A stretch of DNA of 64,000 nucleotides from Caldalkalibacillus uzonensis (lineage in GTDB: Bacteria > Bacillota > Bacilli > Caldalkalibacillales > Caldalkalibacillaceae). Made by a program: the position numbers and the translations under genes. The stretch covers positions 62,001 through 126,000 of the forward strand of contig NZ_JAUSUQ010000006.1 in the NCBI RefSeq assembly GCF_030814135.1, written 5' to 3'. Shown piece after piece: positions 41,741 through 51,165 of the stretch. The notes beneath the pieces were generated by a model, which was not told the origin of the DNA, did not search any database, and saw only the letters and a program-made list of their open reading frames with translations. Every line of letters starts with the position of its first letter. The first letter of the stretch is position 1.

Positions 41741-42421
41741 TTAACGTCTGCTTTGGCGATTCATTTCACTTTCTAAGCGGTTAATGTCTTGATGTTGGTC
41801 TGGATCCTCAAAATCCTCATCTTGCTCAGGGGGGGTTTCGGGACCCTCGATATCGCGGGGCACTTGCGGCATCAAACGTCCCACTATTTCAGCCAGTTCA
41901 TCCATGATGCCCTGTACCGGTTCACCACGGCGGATCGAACGGTTCATTTCCCTCAGACGCTGCATGGTGTCAGGATCAGCGGTCACAACGGCGTAAGCCC
42001 CTTGGGGATCCTCTTTCAGGGCTTCGGCGACACTATATTTGATACTGCCTACCCGCGCCCGGTCCAGGCGGGCATCCACATCAATGCCCACCACAGCCCA
42101 AGGACCAACCACCACAGCAGTGGCATCGCTCACTTCGTCTACCCGGGTGGCCAGTTTGGCCAGACGTTCAGCGGTTTCTTGGGCTTCTGTATAGTCGAAG
42201 TTTTCCAGAACCCGGTTACGGTCTTGGGTGGGGACCCGGTCCCGGCGCACCGTTTGTCCTTCAAACGCCCGGTCTTGGTTACGGTCACGCTGGGCTTCTT
42301 GATACCGCATATCTGGTGATTCTGGTGTGACCTGGTTACCGGGCGGATTGGCCGGAGTACAGGCTGTGATCAGGACCGTGATGGCCAAGGTCAGGGTTAA
42401 AACTTGGAAGCATCGTCTCAT
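41741..42421 (-). CDS. ylaJ: YhcN/YlaJ family sporulation lipoprotein
   Basis: 226 residues. Signal peptide with lipobox LITAC, the Cys near residue 21. A low-complexity, charged, Gln- and Arg-rich region follows, then the YhcN/YlaJ domain (DATAVVVGPWAVVGIDVDARL near 98) and an acidic tail. Spore-associated lipoproteins of this kind sit at the inner spore membrane. Diverges from phoH2. Confidence 0.88.
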   Translation of the reverse strand: MRRCFQVLTLTLAITVLITACTPANPPGNQVTPESPDMRYQEAQRDRNQDRAFEGQTVRRDRVPTQDRNRVLENFDYTEAQETAERLAKLATRVDEVSDATAVVVGPWAVVGIDVDARLDRARVGSIKYSVAEALKEDPQGAYAVVTADPDTMQRLREMNRSIRRGEPVQGIMDELAEIVGRLMPQVPRDIEGPETPPEQDEDFEDPDQHQDINRLESEMNRQSRR

Positions 42422-42581
42422 ATGGTTTCACCCTTTCTGTCGGACTTTGCTGTTCATGGGATTAACTATAGTTTATCCGTCTAAGATAAAACCATGAGTC
42501 ATACACTTAAAAATAACGACACGATTGAAAATGTATATTTTTCCATGACAAGCTGCCTAGGTGCTCAAAGGAGGCGGAACG

Positions 42582-43928
42582 TTGAAAAAAGTATATGTTC
42601 TGGATACCAATGTGCTTTTGCAAGACCCCCGGGCCATTTATATGTTCGAAGACAATGAAATTGTGATTCCTGCCGTGGCCTTAGAAGAGCTGGACAGCAA
42701 AAAACGCAACATGGATGAGATTGGGCGCAATGCCCGGTATGTATCCAGACTGATTGACCAATTTCGCACCAAAGGGAAATTGCATGACGGAGTGCCTCTG
42801 GAGAACGGAGGTGTTCTCCGCGTGGAACTCAATCATAAATCGTTTGTTCGTTTACAGGATATATTTATTGAAGCGACCAATGACAACCGCATCCTGGCGG
42901 TCGCCCTAAATTTACAGCAAGAGGAACATACCAAACCCAGCCCGAGGCCCGTAATCCTGGTCAGCAAAGATGCCTTAATGAGAGTGAAAGCAGATGCCTT
43001 GGGTGTGCAGGCTGAGGATTTCTTATCTGACCGTGTTGTTCAATACTCCAAATCTTACAGCGGCTGTCTGGAATTAAAAGTGGCTAAAACAAAGATCGAT
43101 CAATATTACGCCACGGGGCGCCTGTCTATTGATGAATTAAAGCAGGCTGCAGCGCTAAAAGGTAAATCTTTTTTTCCTCATCAATTTTTGATCCTGAAGG
43201 ATGAACTGGGCAGTCCGGCCTCCGCAGTGGGTAAAATAAACGCAGACGTGAGTCAGCTTGAACGGCTCAAATGTCAGGATGATCCCATTTGGGGGGTGAA
43301 AGCCCGTAATGTACAGCAGCGCATGGCCCTGGAACTGCTCATGAGGGACGATATTCCCTTGGTGACACTGACAGGAAAAGCAGGAACAGGAAAAACGTTG
43401 TTGACCATTGCCGCAGGTCTGTGTAAAACAGAGGATGAGCAGCAGTATCAAAAACTGCTGGTGGCCCGCCCCATTGTCCCCATGGGCAAGGATATCGGCT
43501 ATTTGCCCGGCGAAAAAGAAGAAAAACTGAAGCCCTGGATGCAGCCTATTTATGATAACCTGGAGTATTTGTTTCATACCAAGAAACCGGGAGATCTGGA
43601 CCGTATTCTGGCCGGCATGGGCAGCATAGAGGTTGAAGCCCTGACCTATATCAGGGGGCGCAGCATCCCTGAGCAATTTATTATTATCGATGAGGCTCAA
43701 AATTTAACCAAACACGAAGTGAAAACGATTGTAACCAGGGTGGGGGAAGGAAGCAAAATTGTGCTCATGGGGGATCCCGAGCAAATCGATCACCCTTATT
43801 TAGACGAGGAAAGCAATGGTTTAACTTATCTTGTGGAAAAATTTAAAGACCAGCCTTTAAGCGGCCATATCCGCCTGGAAAAAGGTGAGCGTTCTCCCCT
43901 GGCCCAGCTTGCTGCCCAAATTCTTTAA
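42582..43928 (+). CDS. PIN-PhoH fusion protein (PhoH2/YlaK)
   Basis: 448 residues from TTG 42582 (AAAGGAGG upstream). N-terminal PIN nuclease domain: VYVLDTNVLLQDP near residue 4, later Asp in TNDNRILAVAL. C-terminal PhoH ATPase with Walker A LTGKAGTGKTLL near 263 and Walker B FIIIDEAQNLT near 366. PhoH2 proteins act as sequence-biased RNA helicase-nucleases in other bacteria. Confidence 0.93.
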   Translation: MKKVYVLDTNVLLQDPRAIYMFEDNEIVIPAVALEELDSKKRNMDEIGRNARYVSRLIDQFRTKGKLHDGVPLENGGVLRVELNHKSFVRLQDIFIEATNDNRILAVALNLQQEEHTKPSPRPVILVSKDALMRVKADALGVQAEDFLSDRVVQYSKSYSGCLELKVAKTKIDQYYATGRLSIDELKQAAALKGKSFFPHQFLILKDELGSPASAVGKINADVSQLERLKCQDDPIWGVKARNVQQRMALELLMRDDIPLVTLTGKAGTGKTLLTIAAGLCKTEDEQQYQKLLVARPIVPMGKDIGYLPGEKEEKLKPWMQPIYDNLEYLFHTKKPGDLDRILAGMGSIEVEALTYIRGRSIPEQFIIIDEAQNLTKHEVKTIVTRVGEGSKIVLMGDPEQIDHPYLDEESNGLTYLVEKFKDQPLSGHIRLEKGERSPLAQLAAQIL

Positions 43929-43976
43929 AGGTAAAATGGGAAAGAGAACGATCAATCTGGAAAAGGTGAGATAGAG

Positions 43977-44609
43977 ATGAAATTATGGATGCAGCCATTA
44001 GGACCATTACAAACAAACGGCTATGTGCTGTCCAATGACCAAGGAGAAGGGATTGTCATTGATCCTGGCATGCAGCCGCAAGCCATGCTCGATTATATTG
44101 GCAAGCTGAACATTGTGGCCATTTTGCTGACCCACGCTCATTTTGACCATATTGGCGGGTTGGAAGAAGTACGCCAGGCCACTGGAGCACCTGTGTACAT
44201 CCATGATTTGGAGGAGGAGTGGCTCACAGATCCCTACAAAAACGGCTCAGCCCGCTGGCCCATGGTGACAGAACCGATTCGTTGCCGGCCGCGGGATGAA
44301 CGTTTAACAGACGGGCAAATGCTGAGTTTGGCTGGAATCACGCTTAAAGTGTTGCATACTCCCGGCCATTCACCGGGCAGTGTCTCTTTTTACATTGAGG
44401 AGGAACAAACCTTGATTGCCGGGGATACCCTGTTTGCCGGTTCGATTGGACGGACAGACTTGCCCGGCGGAGATTATGAAACCCTTATAGGTGCCATCAA
44501 AGACAAACTACTGGTACTGCCAGGAGACACACGTGTCTATCCGGGGCATGGTCCGGATACAACCATTGACGATGAAAAACGGTATAATCCCTTTGTCGGA
44601 GGCCAATAA
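43977..44609 (+). CDS. MBL-fold metallo-hydrolase (YqgX, glyoxalase II-like)
   Basis: 210 residues. Zn ligands THAHFDHIGG near residue 51, HTPGHSPGSVSF near 126 and YPGHGPDT near 186. Glyoxalase II-like subgroup; persulfide dioxygenase activity is an alternative. Its stop overlaps the next start (TAATG). Confidence 0.88.
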   Translation: MKLWMQPLGPLQTNGYVLSNDQGEGIVIDPGMQPQAMLDYIGKLNIVAILLTHAHFDHIGGLEEVRQATGAPVYIHDLEEEWLTDPYKNGSARWPMVTEPIRCRPRDERLTDGQMLSLAGITLKVLHTPGHSPGSVSFYIEEEQTLIAGDTLFAGSIGRTDLPGGDYETLIGAIKDKLLVLPGDTRVYPGHGPDTTIDDEKRYNPFVGGQ

Positions 44610-45811
44610 TGTCAGGGTTAAAGGAGGAGCTGATTTCCCGGATCAGTGCTGAACCAGAGAAGATGATCAGTTTCCGGGATTATATGGATCTGTGTTTGTA
44701 TCACCCTCGTGACGGTTATTATATGCAGGAACGGAACAAAATTGGCAAACAGGGAGATTACTATACCTCCAGCTCTGTCCATCCCGTGTTTGCTGAGACG
44801 CTGGCCCATTTCGTCTATAAAATATGCCAAACATGGGGTACTGGCATTTCCTTTTGTGAAATGGGGGCGGGTACCGGCCTATTTGCCGGCCAATTCCTTG
44901 ATGCCCTGCAGGATATTGATGAGGAAGCCTACCAATCTGCCCGCTATATCATCATCGAAAAAAGCCCCTATCACCAGAAGGAACAACTTAAGCACTTAAC
45001 GGAGCACACAGCTCAAGTGATCTGGGCCGAGGAGCCAGTCGGGAATGCGGCCGGTGACAACACAGGCGGTAAACACAAAGTAGAAAATCCCCTTTCTTCC
45101 TTTGCCGGCATTTTATTTAGCAATGAGCTGGTCGATGCTTTTCCGGTGCATATGGTAGAGAAAAAGGACGGAACCTTATGGGAGATTTGCGTAGGTTATG
45201 ATGAAGTGCATGACCGGTTTGTGGAGCACCGCCGCCCGGTGGAGAATGAGCTCATTGTTGCCTATTTGGAGGACCAGGGCTTTTCTCTCGCGGAAGGCTG
45301 GCGGATGGAAATTCCCCTCGATGCCCTCATATGGGTCGAGGAGGTTTCTGACTGGTTTCAAGAAGGGCTGTGGCTTACCTTTGACTATGGCTTGCGTAGG
45401 GACCAGTGGGAGGCACCGTCCTACCGGCAGGGGACACTGCGTTGTTTTTACCGGCATCAAGTGGATGATAATCCCTATGAGCATCCAGGCCAAAAGGACA
45501 TCACCGCCCATGTGCACTTTGAGGGTTTAAGCCAGACGGCCCAGCGACTGGGCTGGAAGCAGGTAGGGTTATTTCCCCAAGTGGAATTTTTGCTGATGGC
45601 CGGGATCCTGGACAGGCTGGAGGAACATCAAGAGACTGATCCATTTCATTCTAAGGCGAAGAAGAACAGGGCTATTCGCCAGCTCATTTCCCCAGAGGGG
45701 ATCAGCGGCGCTTTCCAGGTGCTCACCCTGGCCAAGAGTGTACCAGATAAGGTGCTTGATTTGTTTCAGCCATTTTCCTTTGGGTTACAGATGATAAAAA
45801 AAGGCTATTGA
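44609..45811 (+). CDS. SAM-dependent methyltransferase, MidA/NDUFAF7 family
   Basis: 400 residues. ISFRDYMDLCLYHPRDGYYM near residue 20, GDYYTSSSVHPVF near 49, CEMGAGTGLFAGQFL near 88 (SAM-binding loop) and LFSNELVDAFPVHMV near 169 define the family. In mitochondria the homologue methylates an Arg of a complex I subunit; the bacterial target is unknown. Overlaps the MBL gene by one base. Confidence 0.9.
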   Translation: MSGLKEELISRISAEPEKMISFRDYMDLCLYHPRDGYYMQERNKIGKQGDYYTSSSVHPVFAETLAHFVYKICQTWGTGISFCEMGAGTGLFAGQFLDALQDIDEEAYQSARYIIIEKSPYHQKEQLKHLTEHTAQVIWAEEPVGNAAGDNTGGKHKVENPLSSFAGILFSNELVDAFPVHMVEKKDGTLWEICVGYDEVHDRFVEHRRPVENELIVAYLEDQGFSLAEGWRMEIPLDALIWVEEVSDWFQEGLWLTFDYGLRRDQWEAPSYRQGTLRCFYRHQVDDNPYEHPGQKDITAHVHFEGLSQTAQRLGWKQVGLFPQVEFLLMAGILDRLEEHQETDPFHSKAKKNRAIRQLISPEGISGAFQVLTLAKSVPDKVLDLFQPFSFGLQMIKKGY

Positions 45812-45837
45812 CCGTAAGTGGTCAATAGCCTTTTTTT
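45803..45837 (+). terminator. Terminator after the methyltransferase gene
   Basis: GGCTATTGACC / GGTCAATAGCC stem, which includes the stop codon, followed by seven T. Confidence 0.85.
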
Positions 45838-45858
45838 AAGAACACAAGGCAGGTATGT

Positions 45859-46083
45859 TCACATCATGAAAGTGGTGTAATATGTAAAGCCAACGAAGAA
45901 TAAGACGAGGTAGCCCGCAAACACATAAATATATCCACGTTCAGACAGGTTCATATAACTTAATGCCAGGAAAAATGCAGTCTGGGCAAAAAATAAAAGG
46001 GCCATAACTTCCATATGTCCTGCATAGGCCAGCATAGCAATGACAGCTGTCCAGAAAGCAAATACACGATACATACGTGGCAT
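45859..46083 (-). CDS. DUF2626 (YqgY) small membrane protein
   Basis: 74 residues, three membrane helices, starting MPRMYRVFAFWTAVIAMLAY. Matches the DUF2626 family of Bacillaceae, which lies beside yqgX. AAAGGAGGGG precedes the ATG on the minus strand. Confidence 0.85.
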   Translation of the reverse strand: MPRMYRVFAFWTAVIAMLAYAGHMEVMALLFFAQTAFFLALSYMNLSERGYIYVFAGYLVLFFVGFTYYTTFMM

Positions 46084-46185
46084 GATGATTTCCCCTCCTT
46101 TGCTCCTTCACATCAACATTATAAAGCAGTTTGAAAAGCATGTAAATGCCAGATTTGATGATCCGAGGGGCCAAAAAAAGAAAAA

Positions 46186-46260
46186 TGGCTGGGCTGGCTG
46201 GATTCGAACCAGCGAATCACGGAGCCAAAATCCGTTGCCTTACCACTTGGCTACAGCCCA
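46186..46260 (-). tRNA. tRNA-Gln (anticodon TTG)
   Basis: Full cloverleaf on the minus strand. Acceptor TGGGCTG / CAGCCCA, anticodon stem ACGGA / TCCGT with loop TTTTGGC (anticodon TTG), T arm CTGGTTCGAATCCAG, discriminator G and an encoded CCA at 46188-46186. Confidence 0.96.
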
Positions 46261-46376
46261 CCGTTGTAGGGTTTTGTTTATGCTGTTGATCCTGTTCCGT
46301 TTTGGCTATAGTTTGCCACCTTGCCGTAAGCTTATACGCACTTTACCAAAACATTGTATTGAACATGGCTGGAAAA

Positions 46377-46736
46377 CTATTCCACTTGAATGGTGTATCG
46401 CGCCCGTTCAGTTTGAATACGCATGTTCCTCTCCTGGTGGCTAAGATTAATATGTCCCTGAAGGGGAATTTCATACACTTGCTGGGGCAAGGGAGCTTCA
46501 CCTGCTTCACTGTGAACGATGCCTCGCCCGTAGAGCAGCACTTCTTGAGAAGCTAGATAATGCTCCGCATCTTCCTTTTCCAGCTGGCGCAGGGTCACTT
46601 TTTCCAACCACAGCCTCACTTGATCATGATCACTCACCTGTCCGGTTCCCACCTCTAATTCTTCTTTGTTAATCAACAGCTGCTGTCCCCGGTTGGCGTT
46701 AAACCACTCCGTCAGTTGTTGGACGTTGTCATTCAT
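46377..46736 (-). CDS. Uncharacterised 119-residue protein
   Basis: Soluble, with no signal peptide. An N-terminal helix (VQQLTEWFNANRGQQLLI) leads into a strand-rich half. AAAAGGAG lies 9 bases before the ATG. Family not recognised. Confidence 0.65.
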   Translation of the reverse strand: MNDNVQQLTEWFNANRGQQLLINKEELEVGTGQVSDHDQVRLWLEKVTLRQLEKEDAEHYLASQEVLLYGRGIVHSEAGEAPLPQQVYEIPLQGHINLSHQERNMRIQTERARYTIQVE

Positions 46737-46851
46737 AAACGATACTCCTTTTGACTAAGGTGACATATTTAACATTCCCTCTTTCAGCGTAAATATACAT
46801 GAGCCGAGACCTGCAACATACAATGTTTAGAAAGGGGGAGGGGGGAAAGGG

Positions 46852-48027
46852 ATGATCGGTTTTTGGGGGGAAGTGCGCCAGATTGAACTTGAGACCGATA
46901 CCATTCAACAGGTGCTTATCTGGCTCGAATCCAGGCAAGAGTTAATTCGGGCCATCCATTACCGGTATGCCGGACATCGCCTGCAGAATGGTGAGCGGGT
47001 GCTGGTTAACATGTCCGGGGTCGATTTGCAGCTTGGAACGGGAGGATTTGGTTTTGTGATGGCCACTGACATCGATTGGCAGGCCGAGAGTCCTCCTCCA
47101 CAGCATTCAGCGCTTGCGGGGAAGGATGAACACCCCCGTAACTTCAAGCTGTGGCCCTATGCTGGGCGGATCATCAAGCTCCGCTATTCACCAAGTCAAA
47201 CACCGGTGCAAACAGCGGAATGTGAAGAGAGCGAGGCGCATTCCCTGTTTTGCCAGCCCTTTTCCTTACAGGGGCGTTATGTGATTGCCGGGGAGCTGCA
47301 CAGCATGCTGCCAGTATTGGCCGCCCTGCTGTACTGTTGGCAGCCTGAGCGCAGAATTGCCTACATCATGGACGATCAAGCTGCCCTGCATATTGGGTTT
47401 AGTGACCACATCCGCCGACTGCAAAAACAGGTCAGGCTGACCACGATTACATACGGCCAGGCGGTGGGTGGAGATGTAGAGACCGTCAATGTGTATACGG
47501 CCCTGGAAGCGGCAGTCAAGGTGGTTGGTGCCGATGATATTATCATCACTCAGGGACCGGGTGTTGTCGGCACACGCACTATCCGAGGGTTTAGTGGCAT
47601 GCAGCTGGCCCACTGGATCCATGTCATTGCCACTAGCGGAGGAGTGCCAGTGGTGATTCCTCGTATTCAGTGGGGTGATCAGCGCAGCCGGCACAAGGGA
47701 CTAAGCGAGCATACCCGCTATCCCCTGTTAGCACACACGTTGGCTAAAGCCTGTATTCCCTATCCTACCCAGATAAGTACCTACTACGAAGACGGGCGGA
47801 TTTCCGATGAGATCCTTGAAGAGCAGATGAACCAACTGCGGGAGAAGCATGAGGTCATTCCCATACCTGTGTACCATTTTCACCGCGAATTGGAAGAGGC
47901 CTTGCAATGGTACGGCACGGTGAAGACAATGGGGAGATCGTACGCAGATGATCCCTCCTTTTTTGCCGCAGTAGGCGCCGTATTTCATTTTTACCGTTCA
48001 TCTGGTAAGATGACTAATGATACTTGA
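46852..48027 (+). CDS. DUF3866 family protein
   Basis: 391 residues, soluble. An N-terminal strand-rich region with NMSGVDLQLGTGGFGFVMA near 50 is followed by an alpha/beta region containing ITQGPGVVGTRTIRGFSG near 233. Matches DUF3866, which sits just upstream of nudF in Bacillus relatives, as here (20-base gap). Function unknown. Confidence 0.85.
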   Translation: MIGFWGEVRQIELETDTIQQVLIWLESRQELIRAIHYRYAGHRLQNGERVLVNMSGVDLQLGTGGFGFVMATDIDWQAESPPPQHSALAGKDEHPRNFKLWPYAGRIIKLRYSPSQTPVQTAECEESEAHSLFCQPFSLQGRYVIAGELHSMLPVLAALLYCWQPERRIAYIMDDQAALHIGFSDHIRRLQKQVRLTTITYGQAVGGDVETVNVYTALEAAVKVVGADDIIITQGPGVVGTRTIRGFSGMQLAHWIHVIATSGGVPVVIPRIQWGDQRSRHKGLSEHTRYPLLAHTLAKACIPYPTQISTYYEDGRISDEILEEQMNQLREKHEVIPIPVYHFHRELEEALQWYGTVKTMGRSYADDPSFFAAVGAVFHFYRSSGKMTNDT

Positions 48028-48047
48028 ACATGATGGAGGAATTATAA

Positions 48048-48602
48048 GTGAAACCTTTTTATGAAAAAACCATACACACCAAGCCGATTTTCCAGGGGCG
48101 AATGATTTCCCTGCAGGTTGATGAAGTAGAATTGCCCAATGGACAAACCAGTACACGGGAAGTAGTGAAACATCCCGGTGCAGTGGCTGTCATGCCTTTT
48201 ACCACTGACGGGAGAATGGTGGTGGTCAGGCAGTTCCGCAAGCCTCTGGAGAAGGAGATCTATGAGATCCCAGCCGGCAAACTGGAAAAAGGGGAGGATC
48301 CCGCCTCCTGTGCGTTGAGGGAATTGGAGGAAGAGACAGGTTTTGCGGCGGAGAGCTTGCAACTGGTCACCTCCTTTTATACTTCCCCCGGCTTTGCGGA
48401 CGAGCTTTTGTATATTTTTGAGGCCACTGGTTTAACACAGGGGAAGGTGCATCCTGATGAAGATGAATTTGTGGAGGCGCAGCTGATCAGTTTGGAGGAA
48501 GGGCTGGAGCTGATGGCCGCCGAGCAAATTCATGATGCCAAAACTGTATTTGCCTTAATGTATTGGCAGAATAAACGTTTAAAGGCACAGCTGGGCAAGT
48601 AG
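48048..48602 (+). CDS. nudF: ADP-ribose pyrophosphatase NudF
   Basis: 184 residues. Nudix box GKLEKGEDPASCALRELEEE plus TGF spans about residues 77-99. Upstream PGAVAVMPFTTDGRMVVVRQ and downstream FYTSPGFADELLYIFEA match the ADP-ribose hydrolase branch. TGGAGGAAT precedes the start at 48048 (GTG). Confidence 0.93.
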   Translation: MKPFYEKTIHTKPIFQGRMISLQVDEVELPNGQTSTREVVKHPGAVAVMPFTTDGRMVVVRQFRKPLEKEIYEIPAGKLEKGEDPASCALRELEEETGFAAESLQLVTSFYTSPGFADELLYIFEATGLTQGKVHPDEDEFVEAQLISLEEGLELMAAEQIHDAKTVFALMYWQNKRLKAQLGK

Positions 48603-48609
48603 GGACTGG

Positions 48610-49776
48610 GTGAATGAGATGGGTGAACAGACGATTTTTGCTGATCTTCATATTCATATTGGCCGGACCAAAACAGCTAAACAGGTGAAAATAGCGGCTT
48701 CCGGCCACATGACCATTAGTGCGGTGCTAAAAGAGGCCTCAACTCGTAAAGGGCTTGATATGATTGGCGTGATTGACTGCCATGTACCTGAGGTGTTGGC
48801 CGAATTGAAGCAGCTGATCAGGGAGGGGAGGGCGGAGTCACTCTCAGGGGGCGGCATTCGTTACGGACGGACGACGCTGATCTTGGGCACGGAAATGGAA
48901 ATCTGGGATGAATCTTGCAGGGGGCCTATTCATGTGTTGTGCTATCTGCCTACACTGGAGGTGATGACACGATTCAGCACCTGGATGAGCAAGTACCAAA
49001 AAAACATGACCCTCAGCTCACAGCGCAGTTATGTCAGCATGCGAGAGCTGCAACAGGAAGTGAGGGCACTGGAAGGGCTGTTTGTGCCCGCTCATGTCTT
49101 TACCCCTTACAAAAGCGTCTATGGCAGAGGGGTAGAGACTTTTATGGGGGAAGTCATGGATCTGGAGTTGGTGGATGGGATTGAATTGGGACTTAGTTCA
49201 GACAGCAACATGGCAGATCAATTGCCTGAACTCCATTCATTTACATTTCTAACCAATTCCGATGCCCATTCCCTGCCTAAGATTGGCCGGGAATATCAAC
49301 AGTTGCAGGTGAACGAAGCGGATTTTGCCCATCTGAAGAAAGCTTTGCGCAGGGAGGATAACCAGCGGGTGATAGCCAATTATGGTCTTGATCCAAAATT
49401 GGGCAAATATCACCGGGAAGTGAGCCAGCGTTTACACCAATTGGCTGCTGGTCAGCAATCAGCCATTCTAAATTCACCCGCTCCAGGCACAACGGGGGAC
49501 CATCCTCCACATCGGCCGCCATACATCTATCAGGTGCCCCTTGAGTTTATCCCTGGTCTGGGACCCAAGCGCTTGCAAAAATTAATCAATGTGTTTGGTT
49601 CAGAGATGAACGTCATCCATTACGCATCGATAGACCAGTTACAGCAGTGGATTCCCACTGAAGTGGCAAATATGATTGTACAAGCCAGAGCGGGACAAGC
49701 TGCCATTGTTAGCGGGGGAGGAGGTAGATACGGAAAGGTGTCATATACCGGGGAGGAGGCACATAGGATAGAGTAA
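48610..49776 (+). CDS. EndoQ-like PHP/HhH protein (YqxK family)
   Basis: About 388 residues; GTG 48610 or ATG 48619, neither with a strong ribosome site. N-terminal PHP metal-dependent domain (FADLHIHIGR, GVIDCHVPEV, PAHVFTPY, TNSDAHSLPKIG) and a C-terminal helix-hairpin-helix region (LEFIPGLGPKRLQKLINVFG near 313). Homologues include endonuclease Q, which cuts 5' of deaminated bases. Activity here is inferred. Confidence 0.87.
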   Translation: MNEMGEQTIFADLHIHIGRTKTAKQVKIAASGHMTISAVLKEASTRKGLDMIGVIDCHVPEVLAELKQLIREGRAESLSGGGIRYGRTTLILGTEMEIWDESCRGPIHVLCYLPTLEVMTRFSTWMSKYQKNMTLSSQRSYVSMRELQQEVRALEGLFVPAHVFTPYKSVYGRGVETFMGEVMDLELVDGIELGLSSDSNMADQLPELHSFTFLTNSDAHSLPKIGREYQQLQVNEADFAHLKKALRREDNQRVIANYGLDPKLGKYHREVSQRLHQLAAGQQSAILNSPAPGTTGDHPPHRPPYIYQVPLEFIPGLGPKRLQKLINVFGSEMNVIHYASIDQLQQWIPTEVANMIVQARAGQAAIVSGGGGRYGKVSYTGEEAHRIE

Positions 49777-49798
49777 ACCGATGTGAGGAGGCCCCGGG

Positions 49799-50422
49799 AT
49801 GAAGCAAAGAATAGGACAAGTTATTTGGAACCATGTTCAAGAGCACTCCGCTTTATATCTGTTCATCGTTGTGCTGTTTGTCATGGGTATTATATTTGGG
49901 ACACTGACTGTGCAAAGTTTGGGCTATGCCCAGCAGCATGATTTATATACTTACTTTCAGCAGTTTCTTGACGAGTTTGCCAGGAATAACATTGTGGACC
50001 CAGGCTATGCTTTTTACCAGAACTTCATTCACTACTTGAAGTACGTGGGGATTATCTGGGTGCTGGGCTTATCTATTATCGGTTTGCCTGTCATTTTAAT
50101 CATGGTTTTTTTAAAGGGTGTGTTTGTTGGCTTCACTGTCGGTTTTCTGGTTCATCAAATGGGCATGAAAGGGTTTATGTTTTCCTTTGTGTCCGTGATT
50201 CCGCAGAATATGATTGTGGTCCCTTTAATTTTGATGATGAGCGTGATCAGCATTTCCTTTTCTCTGAAATTGATCGCCCACCTTTTCAGGCAAAACAGAA
50301 CCTATCAAAAGCTCAGTCTGGCCAAATATATCGGTGCAATGGCTATAGCCGCCGCCGTCCTGCTTATAGTTGCTTTGTTCCAAACCTATCTCTCTCCTCT
50401 CCTGATGAGAGGATTACTGTAG
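49799..50422 (+). CDS. spoIIM: Stage II sporulation protein M
   Basis: 207 residues, about five membrane helices, with the family pattern LFIVVLFVMGIIFG, then GFTVGFLVHQMGMKGFMFS and SVIPQNMIVVPLI. Part of the SpoIIDMP peptidoglycan-degrading complex in engulfment. GAGGAGG precedes ATG 49799. Adjacent to fur as in Bacillus subtilis. Confidence 0.93.
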   Translation: MKQRIGQVIWNHVQEHSALYLFIVVLFVMGIIFGTLTVQSLGYAQQHDLYTYFQQFLDEFARNNIVDPGYAFYQNFIHYLKYVGIIWVLGLSIIGLPVILIMVFLKGVFVGFTVGFLVHQMGMKGFMFSFVSVIPQNMIVVPLILMMSVISISFSLKLIAHLFRQNRTYQKLSLAKYIGAMAIAAAVLLIVALFQTYLSPLLMRGLL

Positions 50423-50444
50423 CTTAAAGTTTTCAGCTGTTTAT

Positions 50445-50473
50445 TTGACGTGCAGGGCTGCCTCTTCTATAAT
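50445..50473 (+). promoter_or_regulatory. SigA promoter of fur
   Basis: TTGACG (50445-50450), exactly 17-bp spacer, TATAAT (50468-50473). Start near 50480, 31 bases before the GTG. No Fur-like box overlaps it. Confidence 0.88.
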
Positions 50474-50510
50474 AAGGAACAGGATAAGCCTTCTGGGGAG
50501 GGGTATCTAC

Positions 50511-51005
50511 GTGGAAGACCGTATCGAGCGCATCAAGCAGCACTTGCACTCCCATAACTATAAATTGACGCCTCAACGGGAGGCGACTGTTCGTGTTCTA
50601 CTTGAACATGAGGACGATCATCTGAGCGCGGAAGATGTTTACCTGTTGGTCAAGGAGAAGGCACCGGAAATTGGTTTGGCCACTGTTTATCGAACATTAG
50701 AGCTGTTGAGTGACCTGAAAATTATCCATAAATTGAATTTCGGCGATGGTGTGGCCCGCTACGAATTCCGGGAAGAAGGAGCGGAGCGTCATCACCATCA
50801 TTTAATTTGCGTTCAGTGCGGGGCTGTGGATGAAATAATGGAAGATCTCTTGCAAAATGTAGAGCATAAAGTGGAAGAAGATTTTCAGTTTAAAATCCTG
50901 GATCACCGTTTAATCTTCCATGGTATTTGCCATCGCTGTCAACAGGAAAACAATCAACCGCTCCCAGAGGCAGAACAAACTAAACCTGCGAAAGCAAAGG
51001 GTTAG
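50511..51005 (+). CDS. fur: Ferric uptake regulator Fur
   Basis: 164 residues from GTG 50511 with GGGGAGGGG upstream. Winged helix YKLTPQREATVRVLLEHEDDHLSAEDVY, GLATVYRTLELL near 57, HHHHLICVQCG near 91 (His metal site and first CxxC), and ICHRCQ near 141 (second CxxC). PerR and Zur are the alternatives. The location upstream of yqzK-xerD matches Bacillus fur. Confidence 0.93.
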   Translation: MEDRIERIKQHLHSHNYKLTPQREATVRVLLEHEDDHLSAEDVYLLVKEKAPEIGLATVYRTLELLSDLKIIHKLNFGDGVARYEFREEGAERHHHHLICVQCGAVDEIMEDLLQNVEHKVEEDFQFKILDHRLIFHGICHRCQQENNQPLPEAEQTKPAKAKG

Positions 51006-51030
51006 GGTTAGACTAGACAAGCAGCACTCT

Positions 51031-51058
51031 AAGGCTATTGAGTTCAATAGCCTTTTTT
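51031..51058 (+). terminator. Terminator after fur
   Basis: AAGGCTATTGA / TCAATAGCCTT stem followed by T residues. Confidence 0.85.
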
Positions 51059-51165
51059 GCTTTGGAGGTTTAGACGGTCAAGAAGATAGATATATGAAAA
51101 TGGGTTTCTGCTGTATGAATTGGGCCTCTTGTTCGCATCCTACCTCATAAAGGGAGGTCTGTGTG

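Noticed and set aside
48610-48621. Firm choice of start for the EndoQ-like gene
   Set aside because: Neither GTG 48610 nor ATG 48619 has a clear ribosome site, so no decision is claimed.
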